DNA from: CAZTVF01 sp964616985
GTDB lineage: Bacteria > Planctomycetota > Phycisphaerae > SM23-33
Assembly: GCA_964616985.1 (NCBI GenBank)
Contig: CAZTVF010000207.1
Coordinates: 1-5,159 of the forward strand
Direction of reading: 5' to 3'
Length of the DNA: 5,159 nucleotides
A program made the position numbers and the translations under genes. Positions 1 to 5,159 of the stretch are shown one piece after another. How positions within the stretch are numbered: position 1 is the first letter of the stretch; each line of letters opens with the position of its first letter. The notes under the pieces are model-generated. The model was given only the letters and a program-made list of their open reading frames with translations. It was not told the origin of the DNA and did not search any database.

Positions 1-1878
1 CAGCGCTTCATCAATGCCTGCGGCGGGCGCGGCGCGTTTCCGATCAAGTTCAACGGCTCGATCTTCACCGTGGATGCGCGCGAGGGAACCCGCGACGGCT
101 ATGGCGACGAGAATCACGACGCCGACTATCGGCGCTGGGGGGGCGGCTACTGGTTCCAGAACACCCGCTTGACCTACTGGCCGATGATCGCGAGCGGCGA
201 CTTCGACCTCATGGAGCCGTGGTTCCGCCTGTATCTCGACGCGCTGCCGTTCGCCAGGGCCCGAGCCAAGGCCAGCTTCGGGCTGGACAATGCGGCGATG
301 TTTCCCGAAACCATGCACTTCTGGGGCGCCTTCCTCAATGAGAATTACGGTTTCAACCGCGGTAATCTGCCGTCGGGTTTAACGGAGAACCTCTACATCC
401 GCCGCTACTGGCAGGGCATGTTGGAACTGCTGGCCGTGTTGCTGGACGCCTACGCCGTCTCCGGCGAAGAGAGGCTGCTGCGCGAAAAATTGCTGGTCCT
501 CGCCCCGCCGTTCCTGCGTTTCTTCCGCGACTATTACGCGCGCCGCGACGACGCCGGCAAGTTGCGCATGGAACCGGCCCAATCGCTGGAAACCTGGTGG
601 GAGGCCGTCAATCCCTTGCCCGATATTGCAGGGCTGCACTGGGTGCTGGACGGACTGCTGGCGCTGCCGGCGGACGCCTGTTCGGTCGACCTGCGCACGG
701 AATGGCAGGACCTGCGCGCCATCCTGCCCCCGGTGCCGACGCGGACCTGTGCGGGCGGGAAAACGGTTATACTCCCGGCGCTCCAGTACGACGGCTGTAA
801 CAATTGCGAGAACCCGGAGCTTTATGCCATTTTCCCATACCGGCTCTATGGCGTTGGAAAACCCGACCTCGAGACCGGGCGCCGAACCTTTGCGGCGCGG
901 CAGTTCAAAAGCGGCGGCGGCTGGCAACAGGACGCCATCCATGCCGCACTGCTCGGACTGACCGCCGAGGCCAAGGCGGCCGTGGTCAGCAATTTCTCCA
1001 CCCACCACAAGGGCAGCCGCTTCCCCGCCTTCTGGGGACCGAACTACGACTGGATTCCGGACCAGGATCACGGCGCCGTGGCCTGCATTGCGCTGCAGCG
1101 GATGCTCATGCAATGCGACCCGCCTTTGCCTGCCGGCTCCGGCGAGGCAAGCGGCGGCAAGATACGTCTGTTGCCCGCATGGCCGAAGGAATGGAACGTG
1201 GACTTCCGCCTGCACGCGCCGGGGCGAACGGTGGTCGAGGGCCGTGTCGAGCAAGGGGTGCTGCGAGATTTCCGCATCACCCCCGTGGTAAGGAGGCGCG
1301 ACGTGGTGGTCAACGACTACAACGCGCCCGTGTCGTGGCGAGTTTCCGGCGTCTTCGCGCGGCCGGCGGGCGGGGTAGGCGAGGCGGTTGTTCCCGTCAT
1401 GGCCGAAAAGCGGAGTTTTCTCGTAGACGCGACGCCCTCGTCGCGTGACAGAGCACGGGAATGCGGCGGGAGCGCCGCTTCTACAGAGCCGGAGTCGTGG
1501 CGGACCGTGACACCGGATGCCGACGGTTTCGTCAACCTGCGCGATGGCTGCGGCGGCAAGGACGGCCTAGTCTATCTGGCCAATCGTTTCGTCGCGCCGT
1601 TCGCCGGTCGCTGGGAACTCGCCATCGGCCACGACGGCGGTATCCGCCTCTTTGTGGATGGCTTTGCTGTGCTGGCGGCACCCGAGACGCGCAACCCGGC
1701 TCGGCCGGGGCGTTCGGTGCTGACGCTCGACCTGGCCCAAGGGCTGCACGAAGTCGTGATCGCCTTCGACTTGGCCGGTGGCAACGGCTGGGGGATATTC
1801 GCCGAGTGGCGCGTGCCTGAAGGCGAGCAGGCCGATGCCGTGCAGCGGTTGCTGCCGCGGATGGCAACCGAAATTTGA
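1..1878 (+). CDS. DUF5703 / six-hairpin glycosidase-like protein, 5' truncated
   Basis: Reading frame 1 is open from the first base, so the true start lies upstream; the GTG at 70 is internal, because family-like sequence (GGRGAFPIKFNGSIFTV, residues 8-24 of the visible part) precedes it. 625 residues are visible. The line WGGGYWFQNTR (46-56), then a segment rich in Trp, Phe and Leu, the NPELYAIFPYRLYGVGKPDL region (271-290), GGWQQD (306-311), FWGPNYDWIPDQDHG (about 343-357) and LLPAWPKEW (390-398) match the conserved landmarks I know from DUF5703 proteins, which resemble the (alpha/alpha)6 catalytic domain of GH95-type fucosidases. From about residue 500 to 615 a beta-rich PA14-like module follows (GRWELAIGHDGGIRLFVDG), a common carbohydrate-binding or accessory fold. 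Likely role: a secreted or periplasmic glycosidase-like protein acting on polysaccharide; the substrate is unknown, and I cannot point to catalytic acids. Any signal peptide would be upstream. No frame damage is visible. Confidence 0.
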   Translation, partial: QRFINACGGRGAFPIKFNGSIFTVDAREGTRDGYGDENHDADYRRWGGGYWFQNTRLTYWPMIASGDFDLMEPWFRLYLDALPFARARAKASFGLDNAAMFPETMHFWGAFLNENYGFNRGNLPSGLTENLYIRRYWQGMLELLAVLLDAYAVSGEERLLREKLLVLAPPFLRFFRDYYARRDDAGKLRMEPAQSLETWWEAVNPLPDIAGLHWVLDGLLALPADACSVDLRTEWQDLRAILPPVPTRTCAGGKTVILPALQYDGCNNCENPELYAIFPYRLYGVGKPDLETGRRTFAARQFKSGGGWQQDAIHAALLGLTAEAKAAVVSNFSTHHKGSRFPAFWGPNYDWIPDQDHGAVACIALQRMLMQCDPPLPAGSGEASGGKIRLLPAWPKEWNVDFRLHAPGRTVVEGRVEQGVLRDFRITPVVRRRDVVVNDYNAPVSWRVSGVFARPAGGVGEAVVPVMAEKRSFLVDATPSSRDRARECGGSAASTEPESWRTVTPDADGFVNLRDGCGGKDGLVYLANRFVAPFAGRWELAIGHDGGIRLFVDGFAVLAAPETRNPARPGRSVLTLDLAQGLHEVVIAFDLAGGNGWGIFAEWRVPEGEQADAVQRLLPRMATEI

Positions 1879-2092
1879 TCAAGACGACTTCAGGTGCCTG
1901 AGACAAGAGATGATCAGTCGGCTTGGATCGCCGGGCGGATCGAGCGCAACCGCAAGGCATTGATAGCCTTCGGGAACTTGTGGAGCCGGGAACCGGCGAT
2001 CTCTTCGGTCGCCCGCCGGTCGATCTGCTATGTCGTCGCCAACACCAAAGGCGGAACACTGGAACCTCATCATAGGGACAGGTGACGTGACG
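1879..2092. other. Intergenic gap with no convincing gene
   Basis: This 214-base stretch separates the DUF5703 gene from the broken glycoside hydrolase gene. Short open frames cross it but none has family-like sequence. I see no clear -35/-10 pair and no hairpin with a T-tract. A small GC-rich inverted repeat (GCCGG, loop GAA, CCGGC at 1985-1997) is the only structure noted, and it is short enough to be chance in DNA this rich in G+C. The gap is long for a tight operon, so the downstream gene may have its own promoter. Confidence 0.5.
2080..2085 (+). promoter_or_regulatory. Ribosome binding site fixing the start at 2093
   Basis: AGGTGA lies seven bases before the ATG at 2093. This favours 2093 over the in-frame ATG at 2030, which has no comparable site and would add a 21-residue leader lacking signal-peptide or domain features. 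Confidence 0.55.
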
Positions 2093-2494
2093 ATGAATGA
2101 GACGACGAACAGTAAGTCCTTTCCCGCCGTGCGGCTGGAACGGACCGGCGGAGCGATGGCCCTGACCATCAACGGCGAGCGGCATTTGCCGTTGATCTTC
2201 GCCTTTGCACGAACGCATTACGTGGCACGCGGCACGCCCGGCTACGACTATGCCAATGACGTTGTCTACGAGCAGATCGGGCGCGTCTACTCGGCCGGCA
2301 TCCGCATCTTTCAGCCGTGCATGCCGGAGATCGGCTACGGGCCGAACTGGGAATTCGACTTCAGCCATTTTGACACCGTGATACGGGCAAGTCTTCATCA
2401 TCGACGTTCCCCATTGGGATGCGATGCCCGATCGCGCTGCGGTCACGAAGAACAAGGAAGTCTAGCGGGCATCGATCGGGGAGAGAACCGGTAG
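2093..2494 (+). pseudogene. GH42-like glycoside hydrolase, N-terminal remnant, frameshifted
   Basis: Translation from ATG 2093 gives an N-terminus like those of GH42-type (beta-galactosidase-like) enzymes: a short beta-hairpin with the line GGAMALTINGERHLPLIF, then AGIRIFQPCMPEIGYGPNWE and FDFSHFDTVI, which is the usual entry into the first strands of a TIM barrel. After FDTVIR (about 2386) this frame turns into arginine-rich nonsense and stops at 2494, giving 133 residues where such enzymes usually have 600 or more. In frame 3 from 2385 the sequence resumes sensibly as VFIIDVPHWDAMPDRAAVT, which fits the family's next strand and its 'P-W...HPD...VT' segment, and then meets a TAG at 2463. About ten residues expected between the halves are missing, so a small out-of-frame deletion fits best. 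No catalytic glutamates are present, so activity is not expected. The GH42 assignment is by pattern only; related clan GH-A families are possible. Confidence 0.6.
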
Positions 2495-2642
2495 CTCGTA
2501 TATTACCGATGAGAAGACAGAATCGAAGGCATGCGATGAGAAATCAAGCGATCGCGCTCAGGTGGCGTTGTCAGCGTTGGATTGCGGCATCTGGGGCGCG
2601 GGCGGCCGGCCCAATGCTATGGTCAACCAGGAGAAGGTGGGC

Positions 2643-2647
2643 GGGAG
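2643..2647 (+). promoter_or_regulatory. Ribosome binding site fixing the start at 2655
   Basis: GGGAG lies seven bases before ATG 2655. A second purine-rich SD-like patch (AGGAG at 2629-2633) lies between the alternative in-frame ATG at 2619 and this start. Both support 2655, where the protein begins directly with the first strand of the SGNH fold. Confidence 0.6.
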
Positions 2648-2654
2648 CAGCGGA

Positions 2655-3314
2655 ATGCAGTTGATCATCGTCGGAGACTCGACCGTGGCCGATTACCCGG
2701 CGCAGGGCCCCCTGCGAGGCTGGGGCCAGATGCTCTGCAACTTCCTGGAGCCAGACGTTACGGTGATTAACCTGGCGGTATGCGGCAGAAGCACCAAGAC
2801 GTTCATTCAAGAGCAGCGATGGCAGAAGGCCCTGGAGCGATGCAACACCGGCGATTATGTCCTGATCCAGTTTGGACACAACGATTCGCATTCCAAGGAC
2901 AAGCCCGAGGCCACCGACGCCGCCACAGACTACCCCAATTACTTGCGACGCTATGTGAACGATGCCAAAGCCAAGGGAGCCACGCCGATCCTGGTGACGC
3001 CCATGCATCGGCGGCTCTTTGACGCCCAGGGAAGCATTACGCAGGAACTACGCCCCTATGCCATGGCCATGAAGGCCGTGGCCGACGAGAGGAAGGCCCT
3101 ATGCGTCGACCTGCACGAACTGAGTGGCCACGCCTTCCAGGAACTTGGCGACGCGGGCTGCGAATCGTTCTTCGTCGGCCCTCAGGATCGGACCCATTTC
3201 TCCCAGAAAGGTGCCGTCCTGATGGCCCGGCTGATCGCAACAGACCTGCGCCGGCAGGCGGCGACTCCGTTAGCCTCCATCATCGTCGTGCCGCCGACAG
3301 GGAAGATCCGGTAG
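2655..3314 (+). CDS. SGNH hydrolase, rhamnogalacturonan acetylesterase-like
   Basis: The 219-residue protein from ATG 2655 carries all SGNH blocks: GDST at residues 7-10 (nucleophile Ser9), block II Gly in NLAVCGRST (Gly44), block III GHND at 74-77 (oxyanion Asn76), and block V DRTH (Asp178, His181) completing the triad. The GDST form, GRST after block II, the GHNDSHSK segment, TPMHRR (115-120) and THFSQKGA are typical of the rhamnogalacturonan acetylesterase branch (YesT/RhgT type), which removes acetyl groups from pectic rhamnogalacturonan or similar glycans. Its length suits a single-domain member. The first residues are already the first beta-strand and no signal peptide is seen, even using the upstream ATGs at 2562 or 2619, so the enzyme is predicted cytoplasmic unless its leader was lost. 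The same frame is open upstream to the amber codon at 2463. The last 15 or so residues (ASIIVVPPTGKIR) run past the fold. The fold assignment is firm; the substrate is an inference. Confidence 0.92.
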   Translation: MQLIIVGDSTVADYPAQGPLRGWGQMLCNFLEPDVTVINLAVCGRSTKTFIQEQRWQKALERCNTGDYVLIQFGHNDSHSKDKPEATDAATDYPNYLRRYVNDAKAKGATPILVTPMHRRLFDAQGSITQELRPYAMAMKAVADERKALCVDLHELSGHAFQELGDAGCESFFVGPQDRTHFSQKGAVLMARLIATDLRRQAATPLASIIVVPPTGKIR

Positions 3315-3331
3315 ATCGGCCCCTTTAAGTT

Positions 3332-3359
3332 GGCGATGGAGGCTCCGAAGGAGCCCGCC
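3332..3359 (+). repeat. GC-rich hairpin 17 bases after the esterase stop
   Basis: GGCTCC at 3341-3346 pairs with GGAGCC at 3350-3355 across a GAA loop. An outer GGCG (3332-3335) can pair with CGCC (3356-3359) around a five-base bulge. The position suggests transcript-end processing or a factor-dependent stop, but no T-tract follows, so a classic intrinsic terminator is not supported. GGAGCCC recurs at 3350, 3371 and 3381. Confidence 0.4.
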
Positions 3360-3445
3360 GAGGCCAGGTGGGAGCCCAACGGAGCCCACGCACGTACCCG
3401 CTGGCGGGCAGGGGTATTGACCGTCACCTCGCCGCGTTTCCATAT

Positions 3446-3462
3446 CCACCAGTGCTTGGTGG
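3446..3462 (+). repeat. Hairpin, 6-base-pair stem
   Basis: CCACCA (3446-3451) and TGGTGG (3457-3462) are exact inverted copies around GTGCT. It is the first of the closely spaced hairpins that run to 3632. Alone it would not be notable. Confidence 0.4.
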
Positions 3463-3491
3463 TTGGATAGCGGGACCGGCTCTTGGCGTGT

Positions 3492-3527
3492 GCGGCCGGT
3501 GGCAGCGTTTGGCCGCGATCGCCACCG
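3492..3527 (+). repeat. Two interleaved inverted repeats (alternative stems)
   Basis: GCGGCC (3492-3497) is inverted at GGCCGC (3511-3516), and CGGTGGC (3497-3503) is inverted at GCCACCG (3521-3527). The arms alternate in the order A, B, A', B'. In RNA this allows either two competing hairpins or a pseudoknot-like fold, although the lack of a linker between arms A and B argues against a simple coaxial H-type pseudoknot. Confidence 0.4.
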
Positions 3528-3551
3528 AAAACAGAGACGGTTTTGTTCCCA

Positions 3552-3632
3552 GGAGCACAAGCTCCACTTGAGGGCGTTTTGCGAAACGCTCTCTCCGTTT
3601 TCACGGCCCGCCGGATCATTCCAGCGGGCCGT
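3552..3632 (+). ncRNA. Three tandem hairpins; candidate structured RNA or intergenic element
   Basis: Three stems follow each other within 81 bases. GGAGC/GCTCC (3552-3556, 3561-3565) has a four-base loop. GAGGGCGTTT/AAACGCTCTC (3570-3579, 3584-3593) has ten pairs, one of them G-U, and the loop TGCG. ACGGCCCGC/GCGGGCCGT (3603-3611, 3624-3632) is a perfect nine-pair stem whose loop can form GGA/TCC pairs as well. None ends in a T-tract on either strand, so ordinary terminators are unlikely. Possible readings are a small structured RNA, a multi-stem 3' end of a transcript, or a dispersed intergenic repeat. The strand is not determined, and the RNA label is provisional; the palindromes themselves are certain. 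Confidence 0.35.
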
Positions 3633-3695
3633 CGCGTTAACTCCGCACAGGCAAAGCGATTTCGCGACCTGCGGCGTCCGTCGGCCCCGCCGCGC

Positions 3696-3706
3696 GTTTG
3701 GACTAC
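3696..3706 (+). repeat. 11-base direct repeat, first copy (GTTTGGACTAC)
   Basis: GTTTGGACTAC at 3696-3706 recurs exactly at 3771-3781, 75 bases downstream, where it forms the 5' arm of the long hairpin. An inverted ten-base copy is at 3789-3798. Three copies in about 100 bases suggest a recognition sequence or the remains of a duplicated element. Confidence 0.6.
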
Positions 3707-3760
3707 ATCCACCCACAAACACCCCGTTTTCGCCCCTCTTCTCTCTCTTTGGCCCAAGAA

Positions 3761-3811
3761 TCTCTGATGGGTTTGGACTACCCCCAACTAGTCCAAACCC
3801 CGCCTCAGAGA
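3761..3811. repeat. Long perfect hairpin, 12 + 7 base pairs
   Basis: GGGTTTGGACTA (3769-3780) and TAGTCCAAACCC (3789-3800) are perfect inverted copies around the loop CCCCCAAC. Outside them TCTCTGA (3761-3767) pairs with TCAGAGA (3805-3811), separated by a small internal loop (T opposite CGCC). Nineteen pairs in 51 bases make this the strongest palindrome in the window. No T-tract follows on either strand, so a typical intrinsic terminator is unlikely. An element end, a REP-like intergenic palindrome, a protein-binding site or an RNA stem are all possible. Confidence 0.7.
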
Positions 3812-4022
3812 GCATTCAACATGCGGTCACGCAGCGAGTTGCGAGGATTCGCCCGATGCGTCTTCCCCTTGGACCGAGTGAGTTCCGAGCGAACAGGATT
3901 GCTGTAGCAGGTGCACCTTCGAACAACCGGCGTGCTTCTGCGTGTATGCACACGAAAGGGTAGACTGCCCTGGGCCATTGGCAGCCATTCGGCGCCTGCC
4001 AGTCGGCGAGGTCGCCCCAAGT

Positions 4023-4028
4023 GGGAGA
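4023..4028 (+). promoter_or_regulatory. Ribosome binding site for the ATG at 4035
   Basis: GGGAGA lies six bases before ATG 4035. It supports this start over the in-frame ATG at 3942, whose extra 31 residues would bury the signal peptide. Confidence 0.5.
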
Positions 4029-4034
4029 ATCGAG

Positions 4035-4415
4035 ATGCTGAAGCCTATTGGGACTACGATGCTCGTGCTGGGGGCCGGATGGGTCTTGGCGACGGCTGGG
4101 GCCGAACCGTCGCTCCAGTCTGCCAGCAAGCCAGCGCAGCCTGAGTTGTCCGTGGCTTGGATGTGCCCGTTCGAATGGCGCGACGATGCTAAGGCACTAT
4201 GTCGACCGCTATGTCTTCCGGATGAACGGTGCGTGGCGATCCAGAGTCGTGCCGCCGCCCGCGCTGGCAAATCTATCGTGCAGGTCGACACCAACTCACG
4301 TATATTCCCTACCGAACACCAGGCCCTCCGATCCCAGAACCGCTTGCAGAACCATCGGCACAAGACACAATACAAGAGAATCGGCCCGCGACGGTCGCGT
4401 GCCAAGGGCTACTGA
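4035..4415 (+). CDS. Small predicted secreted protein of unknown function
   Basis: From ATG 4035 the frame encodes 126 residues that I do not recognise. The N-terminus is a clear signal peptide: Met-Leu-Lys, a hydrophobic core (residues 9-19, MLVLGAGWVLA) and an AGA|E cleavage-like site after residue 23. The mature part holds four cysteines (44, 56, 60, 66), the last three in a tight CxxxC-x5-C group, and ends in a strongly basic tail (about 99-126, rich in Arg, Lys, His and Gln). Third positions in the second half are mostly G or C, as in the neighbouring genes, which supports this frame. Against it, other frames also look protein-like after about 4190 (HYVDRYVFRMNGAWRSRVV in frame 1, RWQIYRAGRHQLTYIPYRTP in frame 2), so a frameshifted larger secreted protein is a real alternative. 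It sits 72 bases before the exported esterase gene and may be co-transcribed with it. Confidence 0.45.
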   Translation: MLKPIGTTMLVLGAGWVLATAGAEPSLQSASKPAQPELSVAWMCPFEWRDDAKALCRPLCLPDERCVAIQSRAAARAGKSIVQVDTNSRIFPTEHQALRSQNRLQNHRHKTQYKRIGPRRSRAKGY

Positions 4416-4476
4416 TCCCTGCTTCGTACAGAATGACGCAGGGAGGACAGGGATCCCCAAAATGCTGTTGCACTAC

Positions 4477-4482
4477 AGGAGA
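4477..4482 (+). promoter_or_regulatory. Ribosome binding site for the ATG at 4488
   Basis: AGGAGA, a near-ideal Shine-Dalgarno sequence, lies five bases before ATG 4488 and fixes the start of the exported esterase. Confidence 0.7.
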
Positions 4483-4487
4483 TACCC

Positions 4488-5132
4488 ATGCGACTGCCAA
4501 CGGTACTAGGTTGCGTGACTGGAACCATCGTCTGTCTGACCCTCGTGATTCTCAAGGCCGCAGGCCCATCCTCGGCATCCATCGCCGCCCCCCAGACTGC
4601 GCCGACAACCGCGTCGGCGTCTCAACCCGCTTCGCCGCCCGCAAGACTGCCCTCCGGCAAACTGAGCATCGTGGCGATTGGCGATAGCCTGACCGCAGGC
4701 GACGGAGATGATTCCGGCAAGGGCTACCCCGGCCGGTTGATCGAGTGGATCCAGGCGGAGCGCCCCGGCTCCAAGCTCACCAATCTGGGCAAGTCCGGGT
4801 GGACAAGTGAGAACGTGATCGAGGGTCTCGACGGGCAACCCAGCGAGGTCAAGCAGGCCGTGGCCGCCAAGCCGCAACTTGCATTGGTTTGGATCGGCAG
4901 CAACGATCTGTGGTATCTATATGAATACGGCGATCCTGCCGGCACCACCGCCAGGGAGGAGCAGGAGGACCTGAAGAAGTATCGCCAGAACATCGAGACC
5001 ATCGTCCGGAAGCTCCAGGAAGCAGGGGCTGTTGTCGTACTGGGCCTGCTGGACGACCAGTCCAAGCGCCCCGTGGCGATCCAGGGCAAGGCATTCCCGG
5101 GGACCACTAGAGCACTCCTAAGTCACCCGTAG
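4488..5132 (+). CDS. Exported SGNH/GDSL esterase (TesA-like), C-terminally incomplete
   Basis: The 214-residue product opens with an export signal or membrane anchor (hydrophobic stretch about 6-25, with an ASIA-like cleavage site near 30-33), then a linker rich in Ala, Pro, Ser and Thr (about 33-55). The SGNH domain starts at KLSIVAIGDSLTAGDG: nucleophile Ser67 in GDSL, block II Gly104 in NLGKSGWTS, and block III GSND at 137-140 with Asn139. This arrangement matches the lysophospholipase/TesA-like (TAP) branch of secreted esterases. After the FPGTT segment (203-207), where relatives continue for roughly 50-60 residues to a DxxH block, the protein ends in RALLSHP and a TAG. The catalytic Asp and His are therefore absent, and the other two frames also close within a few codons. 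A truncated, probably inactive enzyme or an indel near 5100 fits. The acyl or acetyl substrate is unknown; context suggests glycan deacetylation. Confidence 0.8.
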   Translation: MRLPTVLGCVTGTIVCLTLVILKAAGPSSASIAAPQTAPTTASASQPASPPARLPSGKLSIVAIGDSLTAGDGDDSGKGYPGRLIEWIQAERPGSKLTNLGKSGWTSENVIEGLDGQPSEVKQAVAAKPQLALVWIGSNDLWYLYEYGDPAGTTAREEQEDLKKYRQNIETIVRKLQEAGAVVVLGLLDDQSKRPVAIQGKAFPGTTRALLSHP

Positions 5133-5159
5133 CGTGTAGCCGCAGTGTCGGAAGCAGTT

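Larger units (their letters stand above)
3315..4034. other. 720-base non-coding region rich in inverted repeats
   Basis: Open frames cross this stretch on both strands, but none has a ribosome site, domain motif or plausible composition, and they run through strong palindromes. The stretch is best described by its structures: a GC hairpin just after the esterase gene, a series of hairpins from 3446 to 3632, an 18-base pyrimidine run at 3733-3750, and a long hairpin at 3761-3811. From 3812 to 4022 I see no structure, promoter or gene that I can support. Confidence 0.6.

Noticed and set aside
379..1254. Long open frame on the minus strand (291 codons)
   Set aside because: It lies wholly inside the DUF5703 gene, has no family-like motif, and is the usual antisense shadow of a G+C-rich gene.
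804..1448. Plus-strand frame of 214 codons in a second frame
   Set aside because: It overlaps the DUF5703 coding frame, is dominated by Arg, Ala and Gly, and has no motif.
1532..2455. Minus-strand frame of 307 codons
   Set aside because: It is antisense to the end of the DUF5703 gene and to the hydrolase remnant, with an arginine-rich second half, so it is a shadow.
2562..2654. In-frame upstream extension of the esterase (GIWGAGGRPNAM resembling a Rossmann GxGGRG motif)
   Set aside because: The likeness is short and lacks the following strand and helix of an oxidoreductase; the ribosome site at 2643 and the fold both start at 2655.
3603..3632. Intrinsic terminator at the nine-pair stem
   Set aside because: The stem is strong but no T-tract follows on either strand, so only a hairpin is claimed.
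3182..3815. Two overlapping minus-strand frames in the region after the esterase (201 and 181 codons)
   Set aside because: They run through strong palindromes, overlap the esterase 3' end and each other in different frames, and show no domain or coherent composition.
3463..3963. Plus-strand frame of 166 codons across the hairpin region
   Set aside because: It has no ribosome site or recognisable motif, and it reads through the inverted repeats; its openness is explained by high G+C.
4190..4235. Frame 1 string HYVDRYVFRMN resembling the C-terminal line of ISXO2-type transposases
   Set aside because: The likeness covers about ten residues only, with no DDE residues, inverted ends or target duplication nearby.
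4343..4373. Possible sigma-70-like promoter before the exported esterase (TTGCAG, then an ACAATA-like box)
   Set aside because: The second box is a poor match and lies inside a predicted gene, so it cannot be told from chance.

Overview
The window reads as a G+C-rich bacterial segment with every recognisable gene on the + strand. The gene content (a DUF5703/six-hairpin glycosidase-like protein with a PA14-like tail, a glycoside hydrolase remnant and two SGNH-type esterases) is what is usually met in carbohydrate-degradation loci of Planctomycetota and the related Verrucomicrobiota/Lentisphaerota, or in Bacteroidota. The high G+C and the loose gene packing favour the Planctomycetota side. This placement is an inference from gene families, not from a marker gene.

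Layout. Positions 1-1878 hold the 3' part of a large DUF5703-type protein whose start lies upstream of the window. After a 214-base gap comes a well-started gene at 2093 that begins like a GH42-type (beta-galactosidase-like) enzyme but breaks after about 95 residues by a frameshift and then an amber codon. At 2655-3314 is a compact, apparently intact rhamnogalacturonan-acetylesterase-like SGNH hydrolase with all catalytic blocks. Positions 3315-4034 hold no convincing gene. They carry an unusual series of perfect or near-perfect inverted repeats, including a 19-base-pair hairpin at 3761-3811 whose arm sequence is repeated 75 bases upstream. At 4035-4415 is a small predicted secreted protein of unknown function, and at 4488-5132 a second, exported SGNH/GDSL esterase that stops before its catalytic Asp-His block.

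Together the genes suggest a polysaccharide-processing locus: a glycosidase-like enzyme that trims chains, plus esterases that remove acetyl groups. Rhamnogalacturonan or another acetylated plant or algal glycan is a guess from the esterase family. Two of the five genes are visibly broken or incomplete, so the region is either decaying accessory DNA or carries indel errors. The most unusual signal is the structured non-coding stretch between about 3440 and 3811. I found no tRNA, rRNA, CRISPR array or transposase.
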